In this document: positions 22,620-30,142 of the stretch, one piece after another
Position numbering within the stretch: the first letter of the stretch is position 1
How the letters are laid out: each line of letters starts with the position of its first letter
Assembly: GCF_007991215.1 (NCBI RefSeq)
Contig: NZ_BJXX01000159.1
Span: 1 to 34,554 of the forward strand
DNA: 34,554 nucleotides
DNA from: Aneurinibacillus danicus
GTDB lineage: Bacteria; Bacillota; Bacilli; Aneurinibacillales; Aneurinibacillaceae
Direction of reading: 5' to 3'
Made by a program: the position numbers and the translations under genes
Notes under the pieces: generated by a model
Seen by the model: the letters and a program-made list of their open reading frames with translations, nothing else
The model's database searches: none
What the model was told of the DNA's origin: nothing

Positions 22620-23345
22620 TCAATCTTCGACTGGTCGGTATTTGAAAGACCGATGCTCATCCTCAAGTTCTTCCTGTACTTTTCGATATTTATCGTGCCA
22701 CTCCTCGCTATTGCTTTTAATTTTTTCTTTGACCATAGTCCAAGCATCACCGTCTTTAATGTTCTTTTCGTCTATGTATGATATCGAGTTGAAATTTCGA
22801 TAACGGTTCTCATGCCATATAACGTCCAACTGTTTTTGGAAGACAGGTGCAAATTCAATATTGCTTGTATTATTTAGGTTCTTTCTGTGGTCATATTCGG
22901 TAAAGAGAAGATATTTCATCTCACGAAATTTAAAACGTTGTCTGCTATCGTTATTTGGATAACAGAGCTGGTCTTTTAAAATAGCTACGTACTGCTTGCT
23001 AAGCTCGTTTTCATAAATTGTAATTTCGATGTAATCAGTGATCGTTACTTTTCCTTCGACCTCAAAATCTCTATCTTCGATGAAATGAAAATGGCAGTTT
23101 TTATGATAAGCCACCTGGACGCCATTAATATTTTCATCTTTCAATATATCGATCAGTACATTCCCTTTTCCTTCCCCATTCTGTATAGTTCGGAAAATAA
23201 AAACAGCACTATTTAAAACAGGGTTTATGTTGGAGTAATATTGCCGATCGATATATTTGAATTTGATGAAGTCATAGCGATATTTATCACTTCGTCCTAA
23301 ATGTAGTTGATCGTAAAAGTCTAAATTGAAGTGAAGATCGTTCAT
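22620..23345 (-). CDS. Hypothetical soluble protein
   Basis: 241 residues from ATG 23345 with GGAGAT upstream. Rich in aromatic residues, Asp and Asn. Predicted mainly beta in the first 150 residues (alternating patterns such as VEGKVTITDYIEITIYENE) and a charged coiled helix at the end. No membrane segment, no recognised motif. It is transcribed with the small protein at 22296. Role unknown. Confidence 0.75.
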   Translation of the reverse strand: MNDLHFNLDFYDQLHLGRSDKYRYDFIKFKYIDRQYYSNINPVLNSAVFIFRTIQNGEGKGNVLIDILKDENINGVQVAYHKNCHFHFIEDRDFEVEGKVTITDYIEITIYENELSKQYVAILKDQLCYPNNDSRQRFKFREMKYLLFTEYDHRKNLNNTSNIEFAPVFQKQLDVIWHENRYRNFNSISYIDEKNIKDGDAWTMVKEKIKSNSEEWHDKYRKVQEELEDEHRSFKYRPVED

Positions 23346-23383
23346 GTGTATATCTCCATTCTTTTTTAAACAGTCTAATAAAA

Positions 23384-23407
23384 TAAAAAAGCCGCCATAA
23401 AGGCGAC
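23384..23407 (-). terminator. Terminator of the toxin-like mRNA
   Basis: On the minus strand GTCGCC, loop TTTAT, GGCGGC, then T7 and more Ts. It lies 27 bases after the stop of the 30-residue peptide. Confidence 0.8.
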
Positions 23408-23433
23408 GTTATATTCCTGAGAAGAAACCTGCT

Positions 23434-23526
23434 TTACAGCAGGCTCTTCAACGCAACTGCTGTTTGGATTGCCATCATAGCAATCACAAGCAGTACGTCG
23501 ACGTTCCGAAAGTTATTCCAGTTCAT
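23434..23526 (-). CDS. 30-residue hydrophobic peptide, type I toxin-like
   Basis: ATG 23526 has a strong TAGGAGG seven bases upstream. The product has a short polar head (MNWNNFRNVDV) and one membrane helix (LLVIAMMAIQTAVALKSLL). Size and layout match type I toxins and holin-like peptides of Gram-positive plasmids and prophages. The mRNA, from the promoter at 23653-23680 to the terminator at 23384, would be about 260 bases with a structured leader of about 120 bases. A plus-strand antisense antitoxin RNA would be expected; I could not place one with certainty. Confidence 0.6.
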   Translation of the reverse strand: MNWNNFRNVDVLLVIAMMAIQTAVALKSLL

Positions 23527-23652
23527 CGCAGTACCTCCTATGTATAGAATAAGCGCTGTTGTTCAGCGCCCAAGAGAGAATCCTCCGCAAGAATGTTGTT
23601 TGTGGTAGCAACACCGTGGAGGCTCTGCCCTTGTACACCAGAGGTAATTTTA
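23527..23652 (-). promoter_or_regulatory. Structured leader of the toxin-like mRNA
   Basis: On the minus strand CCTCC and GGAGG flank a loop with GTTG/CAAC pairing. A second hairpin, GCGCTG / CAGCGC, sits just before the ribosome binding site. Such leaders often hide the start site until processing or antisense RNA acts. Confidence 0.45.
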
Positions 23653-23680
23653 ATTATATTTATTTTCTATAAATTGTAAA
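23653..23680 (-). promoter_or_regulatory. Promoter of the toxin-like mRNA
   Basis: Minus strand: TTTACA (23675-23680), spacer of 16, consensus TATAAT (23653-23658). Confidence 0.75.
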
Positions 23681-23697
23681 CAAAAAAATTGGACAAT

Positions 23698-23859
23698 AGT
23701 TTCAAAAACGATTGTTTTAGAAAAAAGAAAAGAAAAGAAAAAAGAATAAGGGTTCCTGCTCTTGATTTAGTATCAAAACTGTTTACAAAAACAATGTTGC
23801 TAATATGGGCCGTTTTAGATACTATAGAGATAAGAAACTACTCTAAAGGAGCGGTACAT
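23698..23859 (+). other. Probable res site region of the resolvase
   Basis: Upstream of the resolvase lie an inverted repeat TTTCAAAAAC-GATT-GTTTTAGAAA (23700-23723, one mismatch) and further partly symmetric AT-rich sites such as GTTTTAGATACT...GATAAGAAAC near 23812-23838. Resolvases of the Tn3 family bind three such subsites next to their gene. An open frame extends upstream to 23689 but lacks a start. Confidence 0.45.
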
Positions 23860-24438
23860 ATGAAAATCGGATATGCGCGTGTATCTACTCTCGACCAAAA
23901 TCTCGATATGCAGATTGATGCACTGCGGGCGGCTGGTTGTGAACGGATTTATGAAGAGAAGATGAGCGGTAAGAAGGACGATAGACCGGAGTTACAACGC
24001 TGTCTTGATGCTTTACGGGAAGGCGATACCCTTGTGGTATACAAGCTTGATCGTCTGGGTCGTTCTACGTTTAAGTTATTAGAGCTAACGCAGGAATTTG
24101 AGAAGCGCGGGATTGAGTTTGTCAGTTTGCGCGACAATATTGACACATCTACAGCAATCGGAAAGGCGATGTTTCGTATGCTTGCGGTACTTGCGGAAAT
24201 GGAACGTGATATTATTGCAGAAAGAACTACAGCAGGACTACAGGCGGCCAGAGCGCGTGGTCGGTTGGGTGGTCGGCCCAAAGCTGATAAGAGGAAGGTT
24301 GCGACTGCTTTAGCACTGTATGACGCAAAGGAAATGAGCATATCTGAAATTCTTGAGGAAACAGGAATTAGCAAAGCTACCTTATATCGTGCTATAAAAG
24401 AACGTGATACAAAAAAGAGCGGTCATAACGAACACTGA
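23860..24438 (+). CDS. tnpR: Tn3-family resolvase / DNA invertase
   Basis: 192 residues from ATG 23860, with AAAGGAG nine bases upstream. Serine nucleophile in YARVSTLDQN, then MSGKKDDRPELQ, VYKLDRLGRS, FRMLAVLAEMERDIIAERT and the GRLGGRPK hinge. A C-terminal helix-turn-helix follows (ISEILEETGISKATLYRAI). This is a complete small serine recombinase that resolves cointegrates or plasmid dimers. It is followed by a Tn3-like terminal repeat but no transposase gene, so it may be a transposon remnant now used for plasmid multimer resolution. Confidence 0.93.
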   Translation: MKIGYARVSTLDQNLDMQIDALRAAGCERIYEEKMSGKKDDRPELQRCLDALREGDTLVVYKLDRLGRSTFKLLELTQEFEKRGIEFVSLRDNIDTSTAIGKAMFRMLAVLAEMERDIIAERTTAGLQAARARGRLGGRPKADKRKVATALALYDAKEMSISEILEETGISKATLYRAIKERDTKKSGHNEH

Positions 24439-24508
24439 GAATCGCTTAATGAGGTTTAGACACTCATTTATCGGGCTTTCTGGAGCTTGAGCAATAGAAA
24501 ACGTGAGG

Positions 24509-24546
24509 GGGGCACCCAAATATTTTCGCGGAAAACCCACGTTTAG
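24509..24546 (+). mobile_element. Solitary Tn3-family terminal inverted repeat
   Basis: 38 bases beginning GGGGCACCC, with TTTTCGCGGAAAACCC in the middle and ending CACGTTTAG. This fits the Tn3 family pattern (GGGG outer end, AAAACxCACGTTxAG inner end, 38 bp). Its outer end faces the resolvase and the element would extend rightwards over the PIN gene pair. No matching opposite end and no tnpA were found. Confidence 0.65.
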
Positions 24547-24633
24547 CAATTCCATGATAATAAAAGGTCACTTGATTTTAACTAATTGCCTACTACATTC
24601 ATTTTAAAGTTCGGTCATCTTGGTTATGGAAAC

Positions 24634-24662
24634 AAAAAAACAACCTAACTAAGGTTGTTTTT
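24634..24662. terminator. Bidirectional terminator beside the PIN gene
   Basis: CAACCT / AGGTTG with a five-base loop, flanked by A7 and T5. On the minus strand it ends the toxin-antitoxin operon. Confidence 0.75.
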
Positions 24663-24673
24663 CACGTCAAAAA

Positions 24674-25297
24674 TTATGTAGTACTATCATCGTTGATAAT
24701 CTGTTCTCTTAAATGTTCAACAAACTCGTCGCTTTCGAGTTCTTCATAAAATTGTTGTGAAAAAACAATGGGATAATTATCTTTGGGCCTAATGATATGA
24801 AGCAAAGGGTTAATACAGGAAAGTACGAGAAAGTCTTTGATGTTGGAAGTGACAATATCATACTCATAGTCAATGGCGGTTAATATGATGCGGGCATCAC
24901 TGACCGATGGGTATTGCATCATGGTTTCCCTGTTTTTATCCTCGTACTTTCCTGTAATCGGAATCTTATAAGTGTATGCAACGTACGCAGCGAGCTGTCG
25001 AACCGCGTGTTCTCTTTTCTTTGTTGAAGAACATTGAAGTGTCCGGAACTTCGACATTTCCATACGAAATCGTGGACGTAGTTTCTTATTTATCTTTGTT
25101 GAGAGTAGTTGTACTTCCAGTTCGTTTTGTACTTCTTGAGCAAAATACATAACACCATCGTAAGCTCCGTTTTGCCAGTCATTATATGTGTTCAAAAATG
25201 CTTGAATTTCATGGTTGCTTGAACTGTGAACGATATTGTAAATGACATTTGTATCGATAATAAAAGCGCGCTTCTCCCCCAGTGACAACAGTATCAA
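24674..25297 (-). CDS. PIN-domain ribonuclease, likely toxin
   Basis: 207 residues. Its ATG overlaps the stop of the upstream gene (ATGA). PIN acidic residues are visible: Asp in FIIDTNVIYNIV, Glu in QNELEVQ, and Asp in SVSDARIILTAIDYEYDIVTSNIKDF (first part quoted). PIN toxins cleave RNA with Mg2+. The partner upstream carries a helix-turn-helix, as in many antitoxin-toxin operons. The C-terminal 40 residues are an extra helix. Target RNA unknown. Confidence 0.8.
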   Translation of the reverse strand: MILLSLGEKRAFIIDTNVIYNIVHSSSNHEIQAFLNTYNDWQNGAYDGVMYFAQEVQNELEVQLLSTKINKKLRPRFRMEMSKFRTLQCSSTKKREHAVRQLAAYVAYTYKIPITGKYEDKNRETMMQYPSVSDARIILTAIDYEYDIVTSNIKDFLVLSCINPLLHIIRPKDNYPIVFSQQFYEELESDEFVEHLREQIINDDSTT

Positions 25298-25860
25298 CTC
25301 TCCTTATTATCATCTAACAGCGCATCATATTCTCCTGTTTTAGCCATTTCATTAAGCGCTTCGATCACTTCTTTGGTGCGACGTTTATCTTCTTGTATTC
25401 TTTCTCTGAATAAGTCGCGTTTATCTGGATATTTAGCAAAAAAGTGTTTGGTATCTATTCTCCAGCTTCCTCGATTTCCAAGAGTTCTGTAAGCAGGTAT
25501 TGCTCCTTCTTTACAATATCTTCGTACCATTTGTGGAGTAATTCCAAGGAGATCGGCAACCTCGCCTGGAGAGAGAAATTCCGGATCGCCAGAAGTCTCG
25601 AATGCGTTAAAGTCGTAGAAAGAAGAATCTGCGACTTGAACTGCATTGACTGGAGGAAGCATCCTTTTAATAATTGCAGCATAACGAGGAGAAAATTCAC
25701 TAAGTTTTTGTATAGATTCCCAATCCTCCGGAGATAGTCCTCGAACAATTTCCTCTTGATATTGTTCGAATTTTACAAATTGGGTAACTTTTTCAGAAAG
25801 CTGCGGAAGTAACTCTTCAATATTTTGGATCTCCTTTTGACTCACCATTTTATCCTTCAC
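25294..25860 (-). CDS. HTH (excisionase/MerR-like) antitoxin partner
   Basis: 188 residues from ATG 25860. It has a helical N-terminal half and then a winged helix-turn-helix of the excisionase type at about 94-138: FLSPGEVADLLGITPQMVRRY, then IPAYRTLGNRGSWRI. The C-terminus is charged and probably binds the PIN protein. Overlap of four bases with the toxin gene enforces coupled translation. Together they form a plausible type II toxin-antitoxin pair that stabilises the plasmid or a former transposon. Confidence 0.75.
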   Translation of the reverse strand: MKDKMVSQKEIQNIEELLPQLSEKVTQFVKFEQYQEEIVRGLSPEDWESIQKLSEFSPRYAAIIKRMLPPVNAVQVADSSFYDFNAFETSGDPEFLSPGEVADLLGITPQMVRRYCKEGAIPAYRTLGNRGSWRIDTKHFFAKYPDKRDLFRERIQEDKRRTKEVIEALNEMAKTGEYDALLDDNKES

Positions 25861-25961
25861 TTCCTTTCACCTCCAATTATAATATACCCATGATAAAAAG
25901 GAAACATTCGAAACAAACGAAACTTTTTAGAATAAAAATGTCCAGTCACAGTAAGGGCGGG

Positions 25962-25990
25962 GGTGGGGTCTTAATGACCTCACCTTTTTT
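25962..25990 (+). terminator. Plus-strand terminator between two minus-strand genes
   Basis: GGTGGGGTC / GACCTCACC (one mismatch) with loop TTAAT, then T6. No plus-strand gene ends here, so it may belong to an unseen small RNA. Confidence 0.65.
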
Positions 25991-26044
25991 ATTCGACATT
26001 AGGAAAATTTATGAGGTTAAATTCTGCATAAAAATAACCCGGAT

Positions 26045-26305
26045 CTATTTGTCCGGATTATCCTCACCTTGTTTCTTCTCTTCTACGCCTGGTATGTATT
26101 CCAGTACATCGGTTAAGACAATTTCTTTTCCAGATAACTCCCCTAATGTCGTCAATAGCTTATCAAGCGTTTGTAAATCCACACGCTTTGTTTGATTATC
26201 GCACATCTCATACACCGAATTAGGTCGTACCTTTGCTTCACGAGCCAATGCATTACGGGTAATTCCATTTTCCTCCAACAATTCACTTAGTTTAAATCGT
26301 ATCAT
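26045..26305 (-). CDS. XRE-type small repressor
   Basis: 86 residues. ATG 26305 follows GAGGTGA; a GTG at 26314 is too close to that site. The helix-turn-helix is plain: MIRFKLSELLEENGITRNAL, then AREAKVRPNSVYEMC, and LQTLDKLLTTLGE. The C-terminal tail is acidic. This YozG/Cro-like type often controls a divergent operon. Here the genes from 26442 are divergent, and the region between holds repeated TTAA-rich boxes. Confidence 0.88.
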   Translation of the reverse strand: MIRFKLSELLEENGITRNALAREAKVRPNSVYEMCDNQTKRVDLQTLDKLLTTLGELSGKEIVLTDVLEYIPGVEEKKQGEDNPDK

Positions 26306-26441
26306 TATTTTCACCTCAAACAGATATTATCATAAAATGTTAAACATTTAAAGATTAACATTTGACGATTAACTTTATATAGTATAATATAACGTTATAA
26401 GTTAAACGCTAAATGATAAATGAAGTGAAGGAGGCAAGAAA
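26306..26441. promoter_or_regulatory. Divergent promoter-operator region
   Basis: Several GTTAAAC / GATTAAC / ATTAACT boxes (near 26338, 26352, 26367 and 26400) look like repressor half-sites. On the plus strand TTGACG (26362-26367) is 17 bases from TAATAT (26385-26390). The ribosome binding site GGAGG precedes GTG 26442. Confidence 0.6.
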
Positions 26442-26753
26442 GTGCAAAAAACTTCATACTATCAACAGTTTCAAATTGCCGGCCCTGATAAGAACGAGCT
26501 GAAAACGTACCTATTCCGAGTAGAACGAGGGTATGTCGCAGCTATACCGGCTATGTCATGGTGTTTCTTCATGAGTGATGTACGGCTGCACAAAGACGGC
26601 AAGGAAGGTACTCAGGAACATGTTTTATACTGGATGGATTCAGAAAGTATTATCCCACATGAACGAGCTGAAATTGCTGCCAGAGATATCGTACAAAAGG
26701 CTAATGAGGATATGAAAAGGAGAGGGGATAAACATGGAAAGAATTACAATTGA
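26442..26753 (+). CDS. Small protein of unknown function
   Basis: 103 residues from GTG 26442 with GGAGG upstream. Mixed alpha/beta, with a conserved-looking core (YLFRVERGYVAAIPAMSWCFFMSDV, quoted by its ends YLFRVERGY and CFFMSDV) and a helical C-terminus. No motif recognised. First gene of a three-gene unit under the divergent XRE repressor. The next gene begins inside it at 26734. Confidence 0.7.
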   Translation: MQKTSYYQQFQIAGPDKNELKTYLFRVERGYVAAIPAMSWCFFMSDVRLHKDGKEGTQEHVLYWMDSESIIPHERAEIAARDIVQKANEDMKRRGDKHGKNYN

Positions 26754-26877
26754 TTTAGGTGAGCTTCTTCGCAAGGTTGAGCTTGAATGCCGGATTAAGT
26801 TGGCGCAAATCCAAGACAGTGTAACGATCGATTTGAAAGACGAAAGCATCATATCAGGAACGGAGGAAAACAAATGA
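26734..26877 (+). CDS. 47-residue acidic peptide
   Basis: ATG 26734 has GAGAGGGG just upstream. It overlaps the previous gene by 20 bases. The peptide is an amphipathic helix (LGELLRKVELECRIKLAQIQ) with an acidic tail. Its stop overlaps the next start (ATGA). Role unknown. Confidence 0.6.
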   Translation: MERITIDLGELLRKVELECRIKLAQIQDSVTIDLKDESIISGTEENK

Positions 26878-26999
26878 GATACAAGGCATCTGAATGGCTT
26901 AGGTTGACCACAAAGGAGCGTTACTTAATCCTGTTTGCAATATCGGAGCTGCAGAAAAAGAAAATGGCTCAAAGCGCTGGGAACGCTATGAGCCGGTAA
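26874..26999 (+). CDS. 41-residue basic peptide
   Basis: ATG 26874 lies in the ATGA overlap and has GGAGG in the preceding gene. Sequence begins MRYKASEWLRLTTKERYLIL and ends with a Lys-rich helix. Operon position and ribosome binding site support translation; function unknown. Confidence 0.6.
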   Translation: MRYKASEWLRLTTKERYLILFAISELQKKKMAQSAGNAMSR

Positions 27000-27173
27000 C
27001 ACATGCGCATATGTAGTAAGAATAACATGGGGACGTTGTTCACGAAAGGGTTGGATTTGTAACTCGCCCTTTTGGTTTATATAATACAGAATTGATTAAA
27101 TAGAAAATAGATCATGATAATCGAAGAGGGGATATAGACGACAGACTGGAAATGTTCAGAAAAGCTGTTACAA

Positions 27174-27209
27174 TAAAAAATAGCTCTTTCTGCTGCCACA
27201 GAAAAGAGC
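27174..27209 (-). terminator. Minus-strand terminator, possible antisense RNA end
   Basis: On the minus strand GCTCTTTTCT, loop GTGGCAGC, AGAAAGAGC, then TATTTTTT. A minus-strand extended -10 (TGGTATACT near 27232-27240) lies just upstream. This could yield a short RNA antisense to the leader of the gene at 27264. Confidence 0.5.
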
Positions 27210-27263
27210 CTTTGGAAAAATATTCGATTGTAGTATACCATATTGAAAAGGAGGCTGCATGTG

Positions 27264-27596
27264 ATGGATGAGCAGAAATTGGTTGAAATGATGCGCTCTG
27301 TAATACGTGAAGAACTGCAGCCCATGCGTGAAGAAATACGTAAAGAGCTACAACCGCTTCAAAAACGCCTGGATTCACTGGAAGAAGGGCAGAAACAAAT
27401 CGCGAAACAAATCGGTGATCTGACAGACAAGTTGCTTGAGAAAATGGACGAGCAGACAAGAGATGCGAAAAGTGAAGTTCGTCAACTGGCAAATATTCAA
27501 GAACGTCAGCAGAGTGTAATTGAGCTTCTTTCAATTCGTTCCGTTGAGCATGACGCCGATATTAAGCGCATCAAGCAATTGCTAATGAATCAATAG
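27264..27596 (+). CDS. Coiled-coil protein
   Basis: 110 residues; ATG 27264 or GTG 27261 follow AAGGAGG. Almost the whole sequence is a charged heptad coiled coil (EELQPMREEIRKELQPLQKR is the repeated opening, then QKQIAKQIGDLTDKLLEKM). No membrane or catalytic motif. Proteins like this are common on Bacillales plasmids and phages, often annotated only by coil. It precedes rep1; an accessory replication or scaffolding role is speculative. Confidence 0.75.
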   Translation: MDEQKLVEMMRSVIREELQPMREEIRKELQPLQKRLDSLEEGQKQIAKQIGDLTDKLLEKMDEQTRDAKSEVRQLANIQERQQSVIELLSIRSVEHDADIKRIKQLLMNQ

Positions 27597-27625
27597 GAGA
27601 GGGCAGCCAACAGGCTGCTCCTTTT
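27596..27625 (+). terminator. Terminator of the coiled-coil gene
   Basis: GCAGCC / GGCTGC with loop AACA and flanking GGAG/CTCC pairing, then TTTT. The left side overlaps the stop codon. Confidence 0.75.
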
Positions 27626-27809
27626 CATAGCAGGAATTTGGCTGTTAACGTCGAAATTAGTCAAGAACGAGAAAAGCCCACCCATGAGTTTGGCCGCTCC
27701 GGTGGACTTCTCGAATCAGTACAGGACAAGTCTGCCCTTTTTTTAAGTTGTTATTATTTATATTCTACAACGGGGCGACTTTTCCTTCAAGAGAGAGGGG
27801 AAAAATGTC
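27626..27809 (+). promoter_or_regulatory. Leader region of rep1
   Basis: Contains an imperfect long stem (GAGAA..G.CCACC near 27670 with GGTGGACTTCTC near 27701) and a C/T-rich stretch ending in T7. It could be the target of copy-control RNA. GAGAGGGG at 27793-27800 serves GTG 27810. Confidence 0.35.
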
Positions 27810-29090
27810 GTGGGAAATGTTTTGGAAAAAGCGACCCGTCATTTCTTTTTCCAGCATAATGACGCGGATGGATGGGTGACGATTGCGAAAAGAGAAAATG
27901 GGGTGTACCGGCAACGGCACTACAAACCGGAAGAAGCAGCCCGGAGACTTTCAGAATGGCTGGGAGAAGACGTGTATTTCAGTCAGAATACCTTTTACAT
28001 ACCCCAGCGCCGCATCGAGAATATACGGCAATTACGTGCGTTATACAGTGATATTGATTTTTATCTGCTTAACCTTAATGTAGAGTGGATACTCGGAAGT
28101 GTCGAGTTGCTAATCAAGGACGGCGTGATTCCGGAGCCAAATCTCATCATCTTTTCTGGCCGTGGTATCGTGTTTGTATGGTTGCTTGAGCCAGTCCCTT
28201 ACCAGGCGCTTCCGCTGTGGCAGGTACTGGAGAACAATTTTTCCGAAAAGTTGGCTAAAATCGGCGCGGATAAGAAAGCGACAGACGCGGCACGCATTTT
28301 CCGGCTTGCCGGCAGCACGAACGGAAAGAACGGCGAGATGGTAGAAGTTGAATACCGGCATGAACATCGGTATGATTTGCGCCAACTACAGTACGATTAC
28401 CTTCCGGAGCTGAATCCGGATCGTCAGAAGAAAAAAGGCCGGCCAAAAAAAGTCGTGCAGCTGCACAATGTCTATCGGTTGCATTTCACTCGCCTTCGCG
28501 ATCTGGCAAAATTGGTTCAGCTTCGAAATTATGAAGTAGATGGTTTCCGGGAGACAATATGCTTTCTATACCGGTACTGGTCATGCTGTGTGCTAAACGA
28601 TCCGGAAGAAGCTCTTGAACATACAAAAGCTTTCAACGAGCAGTTTACACGACCGCTGCCAGAAAAAGAGGTTGTGCGCGCCACTAAGAGCGCAGAAAAA
28701 GCTTGGGCTGCGCGTAATAATGCTGAAGCGAACCGCTTGGCCATAGAAAAAGGCTATCCTGGGGCTGGCTATAACCTCACAAATGCAAAGATTATTAAAT
28801 GGCTGGATATTACCCGAGAGGAACAGCAACAGCTCGAAACCATCATTGATGGCCGCGAGAAGCAACGTCGAAATACCATCTATCAGCGTCAAAAACGCCG
28901 AGAAACAGGCGTGAAGCCAAGGGAAGTATATCTTGCCCAAGAACGTGAGAAGACCGATGATAAATTACATTTACTTCAGGACGCATTAGCTCAGAATCCT
29001 GGCTCATCGGTACGTAAGTTGGCTGAAATCACAGGCTTATCAAAATCAGCTATTGCAAGGCTGTTGAAGCGGATGAAATCAACATGCTAA
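27810..29090 (+). CDS. Rep1: AEP primase-like plasmid replication protein
   Basis: 426 residues from GTG 27810. Archaeo-eukaryotic-primase-like motifs: acidic pair in LYSDIDFYLLNL, then IIFSGRGIVFVWLLE, and RIFRLAGSTNGKNGE. A basic linker (DRQKKKGRPKK) leads to a helical region. The C-terminal 40 residues hold a helix-turn-helix (SSVRKLAEITGLSKSAIARLL). This motif order occurs in Rep proteins and primases of Gram-positive plasmids that start theta replication. The third primase histidine of catalytic AEPs is not evident, so priming activity is uncertain. A paralogue lies at 30317. Confidence 0.8.
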   Translation: MGNVLEKATRHFFFQHNDADGWVTIAKRENGVYRQRHYKPEEAARRLSEWLGEDVYFSQNTFYIPQRRIENIRQLRALYSDIDFYLLNLNVEWILGSVELLIKDGVIPEPNLIIFSGRGIVFVWLLEPVPYQALPLWQVLENNFSEKLAKIGADKKATDAARIFRLAGSTNGKNGEMVEVEYRHEHRYDLRQLQYDYLPELNPDRQKKKGRPKKVVQLHNVYRLHFTRLRDLAKLVQLRNYEVDGFRETICFLYRYWSCCVLNDPEEALEHTKAFNEQFTRPLPEKEVVRATKSAEKAWAARNNAEANRLAIEKGYPGAGYNLTNAKIIKWLDITREEQQQLETIIDGREKQRRNTIYQRQKRRETGVKPREVYLAQEREKTDDKLHLLQDALAQNPGSSVRKLAEITGLSKSAIARLLKRMKSTC

Positions 29091-29121
29091 AGGTGTCCCA
29101 TAGTCTGTCAGCTTATATTAA

Positions 29122-29135
29122 GGGGACGTAGTCCC
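29122..29135 (+). repeat. Partial copy of the GGGACGTAG motif
   Basis: GGGGACGTAGTCCC forms a perfect small hairpin. It shares GGGACGTAG with the two longer copies at 29271 and 30143, and lies 30 bases after the rep1 stop. Confidence 0.5.
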
Positions 29136-29270
29136 TGTTCCTTACCAGGTGATAGGGCGGTGTAGGGTGCTACAGTTGTTCCCCAGTGTTTTACCTTAAC
29201 TACGTAGTATCTATATTCTATACTTTGCATCTTTTACCTGTATCGTGGTATTTATGGTCACTTTATCCTA

Positions 29271-29340
29271 TTGGTGGCTGAGGGACGTAGCCCCGGTTGG
29301 ACGCGGAGCGTCCGGGGAAAGCAAGCGCAGCGCGGTAGTG
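29271..29340 (+). ncRNA. Conserved RNA-like element, copy A
   Basis: TTGGTGGCTGAGGGACGTAG then CCCC; a hairpin GGACG (29299-29303) / CGTCC (29309-29313) with a five-base loop; GGGG (29314-29317); then AAAGCAAGCG. Copy B at 30143 keeps the flanks and outer CCCC/GGGG, but its inner stem is ATGCG/CGCAT. Pairing is kept although three base pairs changed. The element lies 100 bases before the gene at 29444. Confidence 0.55.
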
Positions 29341-29443
29341 TCTTTTTGTTTTTTCTTTTTCTTTCTACGTTAGACTTTCTTTTGTACCGTTACAGTAACT
29401 CTTCCCTGCGTTACTTATGGTTTTTTGATCAAGGAGGCTTTCT

Positions 29444-30079
29444 ATGGAATTCTACGGCTATAAATTTGCTATTGATGCAGTTTTACAAACAATTGGTTCT
29501 ATTTTTGGATCGTTGATCGGGGCTTTTCTTGCTGGACTTGTTGCTTTTGTAGTCTTACAACTGCAATTTAAAAATGAAAGAAAAACTCAATATATAAAGG
29601 ACTTAAGGAATTTCTCAAAGGTTTTTCATCTTGTTCAGTTTAATGGTCTTGTGATCATTGAATTCATGGATCTAATCTTAAAGTTTTCAAAAGCAATTAA
29701 TGCCAATCTTAAGGCTGGGATACCTATAAAAAGTGAAGAGTGGGAAGCTAAAATTGATGCTTCGATTAGGGATAATTTAACCAGATTAGAAATTGAATAT
29801 GAAACTTTTTCTAAAATAAATGAAGAGCATATTCCCCATGGTGATTTGTTCTTAGGTTTTATGTCTATAAAGACTGCTCTGAGGTCGTATATTTCTATGG
29901 CTAAGACCATGAATGTTCAATCTTTTCAGATGCCTTTAATTGACAAGAAATTACAGGGTTTACAAGATGTGAGAGACCATTTCGAAAAGGTTTTAAATAA
30001 ATTTGCAGATTTAGCAATGGAAAAAGAGAAGGAACTGAAAAAGTTAGATGGAAAGGGAATGAACTATTTAAAGGAATAG
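29444..30079 (+). CDS. Membrane-anchored helical protein between the two rep genes
   Basis: 211 residues, ATG 29444 with AAGGAGG upstream. Residues about 12-45 form a Gly-rich membrane segment (SIFGSLIGAFLAGLVAFVVL). The remainder is a cytoplasmic helical bundle of about 165 residues with a charged coiled C-terminus. No catalytic motif and no recognised family. It has its own terminator and is flanked by two copies of the RNA-like element, as if inserted between them. Layout resembles the protein at 3981. Accessory cargo, possibly defence-related, by analogy only. Confidence 0.78.
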   Translation: MEFYGYKFAIDAVLQTIGSIFGSLIGAFLAGLVAFVVLQLQFKNERKTQYIKDLRNFSKVFHLVQFNGLVIIEFMDLILKFSKAINANLKAGIPIKSEEWEAKIDASIRDNLTRLEIEYETFSKINEEHIPHGDLFLGFMSIKTALRSYISMAKTMNVQSFQMPLIDKKLQGLQDVRDHFEKVLNKFADLAMEKEKELKKLDGKGMNYLKE

Positions 30080-30106
30080 CAATAATCTGCTGAAGTTTAT
30101 TACAGA

Positions 30107-30137
30107 GATGTCCGAGAAAATCGGGCATCTTTTTTTA
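30107..30137 (+). terminator. Terminator of the membrane protein gene
   Basis: GATGTCCGA / TCGGGCATC (one mismatch) with loop GAAAA and then T8. Confidence 0.9.
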
Positions 30138-30142
30138 TTTCG

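Noticed and set aside
22506-22781. Hydrophobic plus-strand frame of 91 codons
   Set aside because: It is antisense to two minus-strand genes with good ribosome binding sites; the hydrophobicity is a shadow effect.
25890-26195. Plus-strand frame of 101 codons
   Set aside because: It runs through a strong terminator and over the end of the XRE gene on the other strand, with no ribosome binding site.
29271-29516. Plus-strand frame of 81 codons over the RNA-like element
   Set aside because: It overlaps the start of the well-supported gene at 29444, and the element varies in ways that keep base pairing rather than codons.
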